From Vibrio sp. 10N.286.49.B1 (lineage in GTDB: Bacteria > Pseudomonadota > Gammaproteobacteria > Enterobacterales > Vibrionaceae), in assembly GCF_002873335.1 (NCBI RefSeq), contig NZ_MCUW01000009.1, positions 169,317 to 233,316 on the forward strand: a stretch of DNA of 64,000 nucleotides. Reading direction: 5' to 3'. Made by a program: the position numbers and the translations under genes. Below, in pieces: positions 8,501-18,168 of this stretch. Below the pieces are notes generated by a model. That model searched no databases. It was not told the origin of the DNA and saw only the letters and a list, made by a program, of their open reading frames with translations. Position 1 is the first letter of the stretch; the number at the start of each line of letters is the position of its first letter.

Positions 8501-9060
8501 AGCGATACCTCTGTCACTCGTCTATCCCCCATTGAATAGAGATAAATATTCATCTCATCGACAAACCAGAGATAGTCTTTTGATGCGCCAACTTTACTTA
8601 TCGTATTAATCAAGTCCACATCATAAACATGCCGTTCATTGCCAGTCGGAACCTGTGCGTACACGCTATGATTGCGGTAATACCAAAACTGCCCATGCGA
8701 AAAGGTAGATGATGAGGCCTCAAATGGGGGATTCTCTACAGCGACAAAACGGCTACCATCGAAAAAGCGTAATTGGTCATGAACGTCAAATGACCACAAG
8801 CCCCCTTGCTGACCCATATTGAGTTTTTTAGCGGGTAAATACTGCCCTTGTGATTGCATTTGAAGTGGATAAAAAATAGGGGGAAATTCGGATGCAATAG
8901 CCTTAGAGGCGATCATGACCGATAATACAAGCATGCTCTGCAGTAGGCCTGAATAGGTTATTGTAAGCCTTCTATACAAATACGCTCTCAACAATCTGCC
9001 CATGACTCGAGTAAGAGACATGGGCAGTAAACGTCGTTGGATAGAGGCAATGTCAGTCAA
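5560..9060 (-). CDS. Membrane-bound propeller sensor with AraC-type DNA-binding domain
   Basis: 1166 residues. A basic, hydrophobic N-terminus (about 24-57) acts as a signal or anchor. A long periplasmic part of repeated L-W-x-x-T/S-x-x-G-L-Y/F-x-x segments fits a two-component-regulator beta-propeller, and a Y_Y_Y-like domain follows (about 660-755). One membrane helix lies at about 761-783, then a coiled coil, a strongly degenerate kinase/ATPase-like region (about 875-1025), and an AraC helix-turn-helix pair (about 1065-1160). I see no phospho-acceptor HExxTP motif and no receiver domain. The start is TTG at 9060 with AGG six bases upstream; ATG 9021 is an alternative. It may control the convergent pxpABC, but that is inference. 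Confidence 0.85.
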   Translation of the reverse strand: MTDIASIQRRLLPMSLTRVMGRLLRAYLYRRLTITYSGLLQSMLVLSVMIASKAIASEFPPIFYPLQMQSQGQYLPAKKLNMGQQGGLWSFDVHDQLRFFDGSRFVAVENPPFEASSSTFSHGQFWYYRNHSVYAQVPTGNERHVYDVDLINTISKVGASKDYLWFVDEMNIYLYSMGDRRVTEVSLQKFEPFHSGLTIDVSDAILVHNTWYFATSVGVFAWDNHVLSRVKLSTSALATTLYYSTDLNQLIVGYTTGAEIYSLSSSQSQYFGLARSHVLTIDESEQYLWLGTEHGLYLVDKRTKQASKVEVNPNDEYGLMGEKIYSLARDGKQGMWIATNSGVRYFSEYDALFRRFSVTHQEDLRRVDTKLDMFDNPLGGYWVVTNNGLYSINNDGLSTLVFWGQVSSVAQRGKTLWLATERGLLSLDLGRYRVASLMDEFPTLPAEIDHLSFRGFDNDDDTLWVSSGLRVLAIDLSNHTLRDFGQDWILKKHLPAKITSLKALTNKKLAVGTDHGLYLIDKDKSHYVNDSESFGRVIEMTDTREGLWAVSSYGVFNYHLLNQVLTPIALPQNNIRPVCVTQSKEAIWLITSRGVSAHLHTGALLRELSEPYGVINNEFIDGSCAYNQDTDAVAVGSRYGIVEFTSDEVLSASYPTQTVLITELRVDNQPVSIGMKPSEVLRIPYGESISARFGVWPFSSGKTVEYRFDGDEDWTPIQGLELSLDKPAEGTHQLSVRVRGDESAHRLKSFQFVVLTPWYKSIRFYAFSVVMLLVVIIWGVLWRSRRVTAINKMLKTQVSLKTEQLQHQSRVLIRSNQQLRKVFHVRQEVVRDLVKAAMDASKQNVWYREYQEKMHRDNKHHDEPFNNLEAVFNKDSQRSPVCSVSAFIYFSVKAWQQEFDSHGVRINLGVLPSQSKVILDDCNLDIIFNSVLASALKRLVRGQVMDIIVDVDRTKLSVIFEDSGLPFPSVNRAPEGFESTDLEKVLDFSPSRLPMHIHNSGGELLPIERGELNRVVIRWNLYSENSVATIDNQPLFVPPSPVTNTSPTTHDKTSAKHDDWKTNVIQLVAEQCTHAEFSTSSAAKALFISERSLQRRFKSLFGVTFSDYLSEVRMEKACEMLLQGDKVADVAFACGFNDPSYFSQRFKLYFGVSPSKFVLLDNDESS

Positions 9061-9199
9061 GGTAAACCTGGTTAATTCGCGTCGATAATTATCACCAATT
9101 TAATCGATTTGACCTTTTTATTAAAGCGTTCTTCTAAAAAACATCGGTTAATCTGTTTATTGGATCACACCCATGCTAGTTAAAGCTCACTCGCTCACT

Positions 9200-10081
9200 T
9201 TATTCTTGCAACAAACAATCAGAGTAACTCATTGAAATCGATTCAAGGAAAGTGAAATAACTGCCTTTTTCAATAGCAATATCGGTGCCTAAAGGATCGA
9301 GTCTACCGATGTGAGTACCCGTACCGCGGGTAACGGTTTCAATAACAGCCGGTGTATACTGAGGCTCAGCAAACACACATTTTACCTGTTCACTTTTTAA
9401 TGTACTTTTAATATTAATCAGCGTCTTAGCACCCGGCTTACGCTCTGGACTCACGGTAAAATGACCAAGATTATTGAGTCCAAAGTACGACTCGAAATAC
9501 CCGTATGCGTCATGAAATACGTAATAGCCTTCTTCTTTGATTGGGGCAAGCGTGTGTTTTATTTTATCTTCGGTCAGGCTAAGGTTTCGCTTAAAATCCG
9601 CGAGCTTCGCAGCGTACTTTTCCTGGTTATCAGGATCCACTTCAATGAGTTTTTGACTAATTGCCTGCGCGACTATTACCGCTTGCGCGGGTCCCAACCA
9701 AACATGCGGGTCGTAACTACCATGGTGATGACCTTCATGACCATGGTCATCACTACCGAACTCACGCAGTGGCAGCCCGTCAATATCAGTAATTTTTACG
9801 ACATTAGTATTACCGTCGAGCGACTTGGCAAGAAAGCTCTCAAGGTCAGGTCCAAACCAGACGACCAAATCACTGCTTCGCAATCTTTTTACGTCTGATG
9901 GCTTCATTGCATAGTCGTGTGGCGATGCATTGGCGTTCAACAATGAAGAGGTTGTTTGGCCATCAAGGATCAACTCATGAGAGATCATTTCAAACGGTTT
10001 AATACTGCTTAACACTTCAAAAGCATTGGCTTTCATTGGTATTAATGTCGCTAGCGCAACAGTGGAAATATAACGGTACAT
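9200..10081 (-). CDS. znuA: Zinc ABC transporter periplasmic binding protein ZnuA
   Basis: 293 residues with an N-terminal signal peptide ending near KANA-FEV. It has the cluster A-I metal-binding layout: His in NASPHDYAM, a His/Asp-rich loop (about 112-121, DDHGHEGHHH) before YDPHVWLGP, and HDAYGYFESYFG. It captures Zn(II) in the periplasm and delivers it to ZnuB. It is divergent from znuCB, and both share the Zur-like operator in the 82-bp gap. Confidence 0.95.
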   Translation of the reverse strand: MYRYISTVALATLIPMKANAFEVLSSIKPFEMISHELILDGQTTSSLLNANASPHDYAMKPSDVKRLRSSDLVVWFGPDLESFLAKSLDGNTNVVKITDIDGLPLREFGSDDHGHEGHHHGSYDPHVWLGPAQAVIVAQAISQKLIEVDPDNQEKYAAKLADFKRNLSLTEDKIKHTLAPIKEEGYYVFHDAYGYFESYFGLNNLGHFTVSPERKPGAKTLINIKSTLKSEQVKCVFAEPQYTPAVIETVTRGTGTHIGRLDPLGTDIAIEKGSYFTFLESISMSYSDCLLQE

Positions 10082-10117
10082 GGCGGTCTCTTATCATAGA
10101 CTGGCTTAAGAATACGT

Positions 10118-10140
10118 TAAATGTTACATTATAACACTCA
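10118..10140. promoter_or_regulatory. Zur operator shared by znuA and znuCB (candidate)
   Basis: TAAATGTTACATTATAACAC and the three bases after it closely fit the Zur dyad GAAATGTTATA-N-TATAACATTTC; the core AATGTTA/TATAACA is almost intact. It is central in the 82-bp divergent gap, so Zn-Zur would repress both arms. The assignment is by eye. Confidence 0.7.
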
Positions 10141-10163
10141 GCATTTGCAAATGAGTTCTATTC

Positions 10164-10952
10164 ATGTCCGAATTAATTCGGCTCGATGGTGTTTCTGTCG
10201 AGTTCGGTAAACGTCGTGTGCTCGATAACATCACATTGACGATCAATAAGGGTCAGATCCTTACACTAATTGGTCCTAACGGTGCCGGAAAGTCTACGCT
10301 TGTCAAAGTCGTATTAGGTCTGCAAAAACGCTATATAGGAAGCGTGGTTCGAGCTAAAAAGCTCCGTATTGGCTACGTGCCACAAAAGCTAAAGCTCAAT
10401 GAAACCCTGCCACTAGATGTCAGTCGATTCTTAGCACTTGCCGGAAAATACAGCGCGCAAGAACGACTTGATGCTTTAAAACTCGTAGGCGCAGAGCACC
10501 TTATCACGAGTAATATGCACCAGCTATCCGGTGGTGAAAATCAACGTGTTTTACTTGCTAGAGCTCTGCTGCAAAGGCCTGATATACTAGTCTTGGATGA
10601 ACCCGCTCAAGGCGTAGATGTGCAAGGTCAGATTGATTTGTATGAATTAATTGATACTATTCGTCACCGCTTCGGCTGCGCGGTTTTTATGGTCTCCCAT
10701 GATTTGCACTTAGTCATGGCAAAAACGGATGATGTGATCTGTCTTCATCACCACATCTGTTGTCAGGGTAGCCCACAAACTATTACACAACATCCGTCCT
10801 ATATTGCATTGTTTGGCAGTGCCACCAAGGAAACCTTGGCATTTTATCAACACCAACACAGTCACCATCATCATGATTTATCGGGCGACGCTGTATCGGG
10901 TGATGCTGCACAATGTGGACATCATAAACACGGGCATTCGCATCATGATTGA
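10164..10952 (+). CDS. znuC: Zinc ABC transporter ATP-binding protein ZnuC
   Basis: 262 residues. Walker [10 protein letters not shown] is at 37-45, the ABC signature is LSGGENQR, Walker B is ILVLDEP, and a switch His lies in VSHDLH. It powers the ZnuABC zinc importer. The C-terminus ends in a His-rich tail (HQHSHHHHD ... [10 protein letters not shown]), which could bind or sense zinc. The last 8 bp overlap znuB. Confidence 0.95.
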   Translation: MSELIRLDGVSVEFGKRRVLDNITLTINKGQILTLIGPNGAGKSTLVKVVLGLQKRYIGSVVRAKKLRIGYVPQKLKLNETLPLDVSRFLALAGKYSAQERLDALKLVGAEHLITSNMHQLSGGENQRVLLARALLQRPDILVLDEPAQGVDVQGQIDLYELIDTIRHRFGCAVFMVSHDLHLVMAKTDDVICLHHHICCQGSPQTITQHPSYIALFGSATKETLAFYQHQHSHHHHDLSGDAVSGDAAQCGHHKHGHSHHD

Positions 10953-11730
10953 GTTTCTACTTCCTTCGATTCTTGCAGGCCTTGGTATTGCCTTGATTGC
11001 AGGGCCACTTGGCTCTTTTGTAGTCTGGCGAAAAATGGCTTATTTTGGCGATACACTGGCGCACGCTTCGTTGATGGGGCTAGCTCTGGGTTTTCTGTTC
11101 AACATTAATCTCTATTTAGCACTCATTATTTGCTGTATGGCATTGGCTGTTATCTTAGTGACTCTGCAAAAGCAGCAACTTGTCGCCACTGATACGCTTC
11201 TTGGTATTTTGGCACACAGCGCGCTATCCCTCGGGTTGGTTGCCGTTAGCTTCTTAGACAATATCCGCGTTGATTTAATGAGCTACTTATTTGGTGATTT
11301 GCTTGCCGTATCGCCAACGGATCTCGTTTACATCTATTGTGGGGTACTCGTTATTGGTGGGTTATTGTTTGTCTTTTGGCGTCCGTTGCTTTCTACGACC
11401 GTGAGTGAAGACCTTGCTGCTGTTGAGGGCGTCAATGTCGACCTAATGCGCTTACTGATCATGCTCATGGTAGGGCTTGTGATAGCCATTGGGATGAAAT
11501 TTGTCGGTGCGCTCATCATGACGTCCCTACTCATTATTCCAGCAGCGACCGCACGTAAATTTACCCGCACGCCTGAGCGAATGGCCTTTACAGCCTCGAT
11601 TATCGGGATGATTGCCGTATTATGTGGACTCAGCTTGTCTTGGCTTTATGACACACCAGCCGGGCCATCGGTCGTCATAAGCGCTGCGGCATTTTTCTTG
11701 ATGGCTCAGCTTGTTCCTTCCAGAGATTAG
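10945..11730 (+). CDS. znuB: Zinc ABC transporter permease ZnuB
   Basis: 261 residues, the length of E. coli ZnuB, beginning [14 protein letters not shown]. The frame is open farther upstream (to 10804), but those codons lie inside znuC in another frame. ATG 10945 gives the family N-terminus and an 8-bp overlap with znuC. It has seven to eight hydrophobic segments, including [20 protein letters not shown] and the conserved S-Y-L-F-G-D-L region of metal-type ABC permeases. It forms the inner-membrane channel of ZnuABC. Confidence 0.94.
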   Translation: MIEFLLPSILAGLGIALIAGPLGSFVVWRKMAYFGDTLAHASLMGLALGFLFNINLYLALIICCMALAVILVTLQKQQLVATDTLLGILAHSALSLGLVAVSFLDNIRVDLMSYLFGDLLAVSPTDLVYIYCGVLVIGGLLFVFWRPLLSTTVSEDLAAVEGVNVDLMRLLIMLMVGLVIAIGMKFVGALIMTSLLIIPAATARKFTRTPERMAFTASIIGMIAVLCGLSLSWLYDTPAGPSVVISAAAFFLMAQLVPSRD

Positions 11731-11784
11731 ATCCTGGCTACTTACTCGCGAGTTTTGAGTAGGTTAAAAAAATGATGACCATAA

Positions 11785-11810
11785 AAAATGGCTCCCTAGG
11801 GAGCCATTTT
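11785..11810. terminator. Bidirectional terminator between znuB and sucD
   Basis: A perfect palindrome with 12-bp arms AAAATGGCTCCC / GGGAGCCATTTT and a TA centre. A-runs on one flank and T-runs on the other let it serve znuB (+) and sucD (-), which converge here. Confidence 0.85.
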
Positions 11811-11834
11811 ATGCATTCTACAACTGACTAACGC

Positions 11835-12707
11835 TTACCAGCCAGTGACTTCACGAAGTGCTTTACCGATATCAGCAAGGCTTTTCACTGTTTTGACGCC
11901 AGCTTCTTCAAGTGCTGCAAACTTATCTTCAGCCGTACCTTTACCACCAGAGATAATTGCGCCAGCATGGCCCATACGCTTACCAGGAGGAGCAGTAACA
12001 CCTGCGATGTAAGAAACGACTGGCTTAGTGACATTAGCTTTAATGTACGCTGCCGCTTCTTCTTCCGCTGTACCGCCGATCTCACCAATCATTACGATGG
12101 CTTCTGTCTCAGGATCTTCTTGGAAAAGCTTAAGAATATCGATGAAGTTTGAACCTGGGATCGGGTCACCACCAATACCAACACAAGTCGACTGACCGAA
12201 ACCTTCGTCGGTAGTTTGCTTAACGGCTTCATAAGTCAGCGTACCTGAGCGAGAAACGATGCCCACTTTACCTTTCTTATGAATATGACCCGGCATAATA
12301 CCAATCTTACATTCATCAGGCGTAATCACGCCTGGACAGTTAGGTCCAATCATCACAACACCCGCTTCATCTAGACGGACTTTAACGTCAAGAAGATCAA
12401 GCGTAGGAATGCCTTCAGTGATAGTGACGATGAGCTTTATGCCAGCATCAATCGCTTCAAGAATCGCATCTTTACAAAACGGTGCTGGTACATAGATAAC
12501 TGACGCAGTAGCGCCTGTTGCTTCTACTGCCTGACGAACGGTATTGAACACCGGAAGACCAAGATGCGTTTGACCGCCTTTACCCGGAGAAACACCACCA
12601 ACCATTTGTGTTCCGTAGTCAATCGCTTGCTCTGAGTGGAATGTACCTTGACCACCAGTGAAGCCCTGACAAATAACTTTCGTATCTTTATTAATTAGTA
12701 CAGACAT
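11835..12707 (-). CDS. sucD: Succinyl-CoA synthetase alpha subunit SucD
   Basis: 290 residues. The N-terminal CoA-binding Rossmann fold starts [20 protein letters not shown]. The phospho-histidine loop [15 protein letters not shown] lies near residue 246, and GPNCPGVI is also present. With SucC it interconverts succinyl-CoA and succinate with ATP/GTP formation in the TCA cycle. It is the last gene of the sdhCDAB-sucABCD run, overlaps the sucC stop by one base, and is followed by a bidirectional terminator. Confidence 0.98.
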   Translation of the reverse strand: MSVLINKDTKVICQGFTGGQGTFHSEQAIDYGTQMVGGVSPGKGGQTHLGLPVFNTVRQAVEATGATASVIYVPAPFCKDAILEAIDAGIKLIVTITEGIPTLDLLDVKVRLDEAGVVMIGPNCPGVITPDECKIGIMPGHIHKKGKVGIVSRSGTLTYEAVKQTTDEGFGQSTCVGIGGDPIPGSNFIDILKLFQEDPETEAIVMIGEIGGTAEEEAAAYIKANVTKPVVSYIAGVTAPPGKRMGHAGAIISGGKGTAEDKFAALEEAGVKTVKSLADIGKALREVTGW

Positions 12708-13873
12708 TATTTGCCCTCCGCTGCAGCAACAACTTTTTCCGCAGCTTCAGTTAGAGAAGTCGCAGCAATGATATTTAGACCACTTTCCGCAAGTTTTTGC
12801 GAACCTAACGGCGCGTTGTTACCTTCAAGGCGAACAACAACTGGCACTTCCACACCGACTTCTTCAACCGCACCGATGATGCCGTCAGCAATAAGATCAC
12901 AACGTACAATACCGCCAAAGATGTTCACAAGAACCGCTTTAACATTGGTGTCGGATAAGATGATTTTAAAGGCTTCCGTTACACGTTCTTTCGTCGCGCC
13001 GCCCCCGACATCAAGGAAGTTAGCAGGTTGACCGCCGTGCAGGTTAACGATGTCCATTGTGCCCATCGCTAGGCCAGCACCGTTAACCATACAGCCAATG
13101 CTGCCATCTAGTGCTACGTAGTTAAGTTCCCACTGTGCCGCATGTGCTTCACGCTCATCTTCTTGCGATGGATCGTGCATCTCACGCAGTTTAGGTTGAC
13201 GGTACATCGCATTTGAATCGATGTTGATTTTTCCGTCAAGGCAAAGAAGGTTACCTTCTGCCGTCACAACCAGTGGGTTAATTTCTAATAGGGCTAAATC
13301 GTACTGAGCAAACATGTTGCCAAGACCTAGGAAGATCTTAACGAACTGTTTGATTTGATCACCAACGAGGCCAAGCTTGAATGCAAGCTCGCGCCCTTGG
13401 TAAGCCTGAGGACCCACTAATGGGTCAATGGCCGCTTGATGAATGAGCTCTGGGGTTTCTTCTGCAATTTTCTCAATATCTACGCCACCTTCCGTCGAAG
13501 CCATAAAGACAATTCGACGAGTCGCGCGATCAACAACTGCGCCTAGGTACAGTTCATTGGCGATATTTGATGCTTCTTCAACCAAGATTTTCGTCACTGG
13601 TTGGCCATTTGCATCCGTTTGGAAAGTGACCAGGTTTTTACCAAGCCATTTTTGTGCAAACGCTTTAACGCCTTCTTTCGTATCATGCAACTCAACGCCA
13701 CCCGCTTTACCGCGGCCACCAGCGTGTACCTGACACTTCACTACTTTTTTTTCTGTGCTAATACGACCAGCCGCTTCAAAAGCTTCCTGAGCCGTATCAC
13801 ATGCGAAACCTTCTGGTACAGGCAAACCGAATTCTGCAAACAGCTGTTTGGCTTGATATTCATGCAAATTCAT
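12707..13873 (-). CDS. sucC: Succinyl-CoA synthetase beta subunit SucC
   Basis: 388 residues, the family length. ATP-grasp N-terminus [20 protein letters not shown], then a glycine-rich [15 protein letters not shown] loop and LEINPLVVT. The C-terminal ligase-CoA domain has [10 protein letters not shown] and GNNAPLG. It pairs with SucD. A 189-bp gap separates it from sucB; the other suc junction, sucC-sucD, overlaps. Confidence 0.98.
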   Translation of the reverse strand: MNLHEYQAKQLFAEFGLPVPEGFACDTAQEAFEAAGRISTEKKVVKCQVHAGGRGKAGGVELHDTKEGVKAFAQKWLGKNLVTFQTDANGQPVTKILVEEASNIANELYLGAVVDRATRRIVFMASTEGGVDIEKIAEETPELIHQAAIDPLVGPQAYQGRELAFKLGLVGDQIKQFVKIFLGLGNMFAQYDLALLEINPLVVTAEGNLLCLDGKINIDSNAMYRQPKLREMHDPSQEDEREAHAAQWELNYVALDGSIGCMVNGAGLAMGTMDIVNLHGGQPANFLDVGGGATKERVTEAFKIILSDTNVKAVLVNIFGGIVRCDLIADGIIGAVEEVGVEVPVVVRLEGNNAPLGSQKLAESGLNIIAATSLTEAAEKVVAAAEGK

Positions 13874-14062
13874 TTCGTTATTCCATTTGTTTATCCCTAA
13901 AGGGATTTATTATTTCCATAAAGCCGATAAGTTGGCCATACGTCTGTAGGAGGTACTTCTACGAATCGCCCATAAAAGGGCTAAATAAGAGCTAGACGCT
14001 GAGCCTGCCTAGCCCCTTTTACTTTGGATGTTTAACCACCCAAATGAACAAACAACACGTGA
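13874..14062 (-). other. sucB-sucC intergenic region with hairpins
   Basis: 189 bp with no gene. On the minus strand it has a GGGCTA/TAGCCC inverted repeat followed by TTTT (about 13976-14020, long loop), and just before the sucC ribosome site an ATCCC/GGGAT hairpin (13893-13906). It may process or attenuate the long transcript, or hold an internal promoter. I could not identify a clear -35/-10 pair. Confidence 0.35.
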
Positions 14063-15268
14063 CTATACGTCGAGCAATAAGCGTGCTGGATCTTCTAGTA
14101 GTTCTTTAATCGTAACCAAGAAACCAACCGACTCACGACCATCAACAAGACGGTGATCGTAAGACAGCGCTAGATACATCATTGGTAAGATTTCAACCTT
14201 GCCATTCACCGCCATTGGTCGGTCTTGGATCTTATGCATACCCAAAATAGCCGCTTGCGGTGGGTTAATAATTGGCGTCGACATTAGAGAACCAAACACG
14301 CCACCATTAGTAATAGTGAAGTTACCGCCAATCAACTCTTCAACGGTTAGCTTGCCATCACGACCTTTTATCGCCAGGTCTTTAATGCCTTTTTCGATGC
14401 CAGCAAACCCGAGCGTGTCACAGTCTTTTAGGACAGGTGTCACCAAACCACGAGGCGTTGATACCGCCATGCTAATATCGAAATAATTGTGATAAACAAT
14501 TTCATCGCCATCGATTGAAGCGTTCACTTCAGGGTAACGTTTTAGTGCCTCTGTTACGGCTTTCACGTAGAAAGACATAAAGCCCAAACGTGTGCCGTGA
14601 CGCTCTTCAAACTGGTCTTTATATTGCTTACGCAAGTCCATGATTGGCTTCATGTTCACTTCGTTAAACGTCGTTAGCATGGCCGTGCTGTTTTTCGCTT
14701 CAAGCAGTCGCTCTGCAACACGTTTGCGAAGACGCGTCATTGGAACGCGTTTTTGGCTACGAGCCGAGATTGGTACAGCCACTGCAACATCATCTGCCTG
14801 CGGTGCTTTTTTCGCAGAAGCAAGATGGGCGTCAATATCTTCACGAGTGATTCGGCCACCAACTCCAGTGCCTTTCACATCTTCAGCTCTCAAGCTATGC
14901 TCCGCCAATAGGCGACGTACCGCTGGGCTCAATGCGTCATTTGACTCTTCCGTCAATGCCGCTTTATGGCGCTTATCCGGTGAGGCTTGCGTTGCGTCAG
15001 TGGTATCTTTTGTCGGCTCTCCGGCAACAGCACCAGGCTTCAAGCGAGCAATGAGTTCTTTTGATAATACGGTTGCGCCTTCTTCTTGAATGATTTCTTC
15101 AAGTACACCCGCCTCTGGAGCCGGCACTTCTAGCACAACTTTGTCGGTTTCAATATCTACAATGACTTCATCACGAGCCACGGCTTCGCCTGGTTTCTTA
15201 TGCCAAGTCGCGACGGTTGCATCAGCGACAGATTCAGGTAAGTCTGGAACCAGAATTTCAATTGTCAT
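14063..15268 (-). CDS. sucB: 2-oxoglutarate dehydrogenase E2 (dihydrolipoyl succinyltransferase) SucB
   Basis: 401 residues. N-terminal lipoyl domain with the lipoylated lysine in [10 protein letters not shown] (about residue 43). An Ala/Pro linker is followed by the E3-binding domain ([11 protein letters not shown] ... [11 protein letters not shown]), then the catalytic domain with the His/Asp motif [11 protein letters not shown]. It transfers the succinyl group to CoA in the 2-oxoglutarate dehydrogenase complex. It starts 21 bp after sucA. LipB and LipA, which would supply the lipoyl group, lie at 59.5-61.1 kb of the same window. Confidence 0.98.
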   Translation of the reverse strand: MTIEILVPDLPESVADATVATWHKKPGEAVARDEVIVDIETDKVVLEVPAPEAGVLEEIIQEEGATVLSKELIARLKPGAVAGEPTKDTTDATQASPDKRHKAALTEESNDALSPAVRRLLAEHSLRAEDVKGTGVGGRITREDIDAHLASAKKAPQADDVAVAVPISARSQKRVPMTRLRKRVAERLLEAKNSTAMLTTFNEVNMKPIMDLRKQYKDQFEERHGTRLGFMSFYVKAVTEALKRYPEVNASIDGDEIVYHNYFDISMAVSTPRGLVTPVLKDCDTLGFAGIEKGIKDLAIKGRDGKLTVEELIGGNFTITNGGVFGSLMSTPIINPPQAAILGMHKIQDRPMAVNGKVEILPMMYLALSYDHRLVDGRESVGFLVTIKELLEDPARLLLDV

Positions 15269-15289
15269 ATCTGTTTCTTCCTTTTACTT

Positions 15290-18109
15290 CTAGTTCTTAA
15301 TCAAGGTCAACGCGTCGTCAATCAACGCTTTCTGTTGTTTCAAGTGTACGGACATATAACCAACCGCCGGTGAGGCAGATGCAGGGCGACCCGCATATTT
15401 CAAATCAACACCTACAGGAATCGCTGCACGGAAATTATGTTGACTTGAATACCAAGCACCTTGGTTTTGCGGTTCCTCTTGACACCACACGACATCTTCT
15501 AGGTTGGTATATTTCGATATTTTCGATCTCACATCATCCAGTGGGAATGGATAAAGCTGCTCGATACGCACAATTGCGACATCATCTTGCTCGTCACTAC
15601 GACGTTGCTGCAGAAGGTCGTAGTACACTTTGCCGGAACAGAACACAACGCGTTTTATCTTCTCTGGGTTAAGGTCATCAATCTCACCAATCGCTGGCTC
15701 AAATGTGCCATTAGCCAAGTCTTCTAAGCTGGATGTACACAATGGATGGCGAAGTAAAGATTTTGGTGACATGACAATCATAGGTCGACGCATAGGGCGC
15801 ACGACTTGACGACGAATCATGTGATAAACCTGAGCAGGCGTAGAAGGAATGATTACCTGCATATTTTGCTCTGCGCAAAGCTGTAAGTAACGCTCCAATC
15901 TTGCCGAGGAGTGCTCTGGGCCTTGCCCCTCATAGCCATGAGGAAGCAACATAGTGAGACCACATAATCGTCCCCATTTTTGCTCACCAGATGAGATGAA
16001 TTGGTCAATAACTACTTGAGCGCCGTTAGCAAAATCACCAAACTGCGCTTCCCAAATAGTTAGGCCGCCGGGCTCTGCTGTTGCATAACCATATTCAAAC
16101 GCCAATACTGCTTCTTCAGATAATACCGAATCAAAGACTTGGAAAGGTCCTTGTTTATCATGGATATTAGCCAATGGAATATAGGTGCTTGCATCATCTT
16201 GGTTGTGAAGAACGGAGTGTCGATGGAAGAACGTACCACGGCCAGAATCTTGACCTGAAATACGAATGCGTTTTCCGTCATCAAGAATCGTGGCGTACGC
16301 AAGTGTCTCAGCCATACCCCAATCGATCATTTTCTCGCCAGTCATCATAGCGGCACGATCGTTGTAGAGCTTGTTCACTCGGCTTTGTAGTTTATGGCTA
16401 TCTGGGTATTGCCCCAATCGCTCACCGAGTTCAACAACACGCTTCATGCCTACCGCGCTGTCCCAGTCCATATCCCAGTCATGCCCGAGATAAGGGGACC
16501 AGTCAACCGAATGAAGAGCCATCGGACGCCATTCTTTTACGACCACTTCACCACGGTCTAGCGCATCACGATATTCATTGACCATTTGGGTCGCCGTTTC
16601 GATATCGCTTTCATTACGCTCGATCAATACGTCGGCATACAGCTTACGAGGGGTTGGGTGTTTTTTGATTTTCTGGTACATCAAAGGCTGTGTAGCATTC
16701 GGCTCATCAGCTTCGTTGTGACCATGACGGCGATAACAAACCAGATCAACAATCACGTCTTTACGGAACGTATTTCGATAATCCAGTGCTATTTGTGTCA
16801 CAAAGGCAACCGCTTCAGGGTCATCAGAATTCACGTGGAAAATTGGAGCCTGTACCATCTTGGCAATGTCAGTACAGTACATGGTGGAACGCATGTCATG
16901 AGGATTAGACGTGGTAAAGCCCACTTGGTTATTAACCACAATCCTAACCGTACCACCCACTCTAAATCCACGAGCTTGAGACATATTAAAGGTTTCAGCA
17001 ACCACGCCTTGACCAGCAATGGCTGAATCACCGTGTATTGTAATAGGCAAGACTTTACTGCCGTCTTTATCACCTAAACGATCTTGGCGAGCTCTTACTG
17101 AGCCAATAACAACAGGGTTCACAATCTCTAGGTGAGATGGGTTGAATGCTAATGCTAAATGCACATCCCCACCTGGTGTTGCGAAATCTGCTGAGAAACC
17201 TTGGTGATATTTAACATCACCCGTGCCCCAAGTTTCATCGTGCTTCTTACCTGCAAACTCATCAAACAAGTCTTGCGGCTTTTTACCTAACACGTTAACA
17301 AGCATGTTAAGACGACCACGGTGAGCCATCCCAATAACCACTTCTCGAATACCTTGTGTGCCAGCATGACGAATTAATTCCTTCGTCATCGGTACCAATG
17401 CGTCACCGCCTTCTAAGGAGAAACGTTTTGCACCTGGAAATTTCGCGCCTAAATAGCGCTCAAGGCCTTCAGCAGCCGTTAACTCTTCGAGGAAAGCATG
17501 TTTCTTGTCAGTATCAAAGGAGGGTTGACCCACAACAGACTCTAAACGTTGTTGAATCCAACGTTTTTGCTCCGTGTTTGTCATGTGCATGTATTCAGCG
17601 CCAACAGAACCACAATAGGTTTTCTGCAGGGCTTTGTGGAGGTCTCTTAATGTCATGTTTTCTTGGCCAATGGCAAAAGAACCAACATTAAAAGTTTCGT
17701 CTAAATCATCATCCGTGAGGGAGTGGAATGCAGGGTCAAGCTCTGCAACGGGGGGACGTTTCCACAACCCTAATGGGTCAAGATCTGCTGCTTGATGACC
17801 GCGAAAGCGGTATGCGTTGATAAGCTGTAGTACTTTTACTTGCTTAGCATCGACTTCAGGATCACTTACTTGCGCACTTGAATGCTTTGTTTCTTTAGCG
17901 AGTCGTCGGAAGTAATCACGGACACGTGAATGCGGTTGTTCCACCACATCATCAGGCTGCATAGGCAGCTCATCAAAAACACGTTTCCACTCTTCACTTA
18001 CCTGTTCAGGATCACTTAGATACAGTTCGTAGAGGTCTTCTACATAGGTTGCATTGGCGCCAGCCAAGTGTGAAGACTCGAGCCATGCCTTCATCACGCC
18101 GTTGTGCAT
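15290..18109 (-). CDS. sucA: 2-oxoglutarate dehydrogenase E1 SucA
   Basis: 939 residues, thiamine-diphosphate-dependent decarboxylase of the 2-oxoglutarate dehydrogenase complex. The start MHNGVMKAWLESSHLAGAN aligns with E. coli SucA from residue 1, and AAGGGA lies five bases upstream, so ATG 18109 is chosen over the internal Met. Visible blocks include MAHRGRLNMLVNVLGK, HGDSAIAGQGVV (TPP region) and RRHGHNEADEP. It follows sdhB after a 124-bp gap that holds a hairpin. Confidence 0.98.
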   Translation of the reverse strand: MHNGVMKAWLESSHLAGANATYVEDLYELYLSDPEQVSEEWKRVFDELPMQPDDVVEQPHSRVRDYFRRLAKETKHSSAQVSDPEVDAKQVKVLQLINAYRFRGHQAADLDPLGLWKRPPVAELDPAFHSLTDDDLDETFNVGSFAIGQENMTLRDLHKALQKTYCGSVGAEYMHMTNTEQKRWIQQRLESVVGQPSFDTDKKHAFLEELTAAEGLERYLGAKFPGAKRFSLEGGDALVPMTKELIRHAGTQGIREVVIGMAHRGRLNMLVNVLGKKPQDLFDEFAGKKHDETWGTGDVKYHQGFSADFATPGGDVHLALAFNPSHLEIVNPVVIGSVRARQDRLGDKDGSKVLPITIHGDSAIAGQGVVAETFNMSQARGFRVGGTVRIVVNNQVGFTTSNPHDMRSTMYCTDIAKMVQAPIFHVNSDDPEAVAFVTQIALDYRNTFRKDVIVDLVCYRRHGHNEADEPNATQPLMYQKIKKHPTPRKLYADVLIERNESDIETATQMVNEYRDALDRGEVVVKEWRPMALHSVDWSPYLGHDWDMDWDSAVGMKRVVELGERLGQYPDSHKLQSRVNKLYNDRAAMMTGEKMIDWGMAETLAYATILDDGKRIRISGQDSGRGTFFHRHSVLHNQDDASTYIPLANIHDKQGPFQVFDSVLSEEAVLAFEYGYATAEPGGLTIWEAQFGDFANGAQVVIDQFISSGEQKWGRLCGLTMLLPHGYEGQGPEHSSARLERYLQLCAEQNMQVIIPSTPAQVYHMIRRQVVRPMRRPMIVMSPKSLLRHPLCTSSLEDLANGTFEPAIGEIDDLNPEKIKRVVFCSGKVYYDLLQQRRSDEQDDVAIVRIEQLYPFPLDDVRSKISKYTNLEDVVWCQEEPQNQGAWYSSQHNFRAAIPVGVDLKYAGRPASASPAVGYMSVHLKQQKALIDDALTLIKN

Positions 18110-18168
18110 ATTTTCCCTTACCAGTAGTAGTTTTCATGGTTGCTGCGGTCTACGCCGAGCAATCGAAA

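Noticed and set aside
9461..9898. 145-codon + strand frame opposite znuA
   Set aside because: Antisense shadow; znuA has intact family motifs.
14640..15089. 149-codon + strand frame opposite sucB
   Set aside because: Antisense shadow of a well-conserved gene; composition mirrors the sucB codons and there is no ribosome site.
16586..17026. 146-codon + strand frame opposite sucA
   Set aside because: Antisense shadow of sucA.
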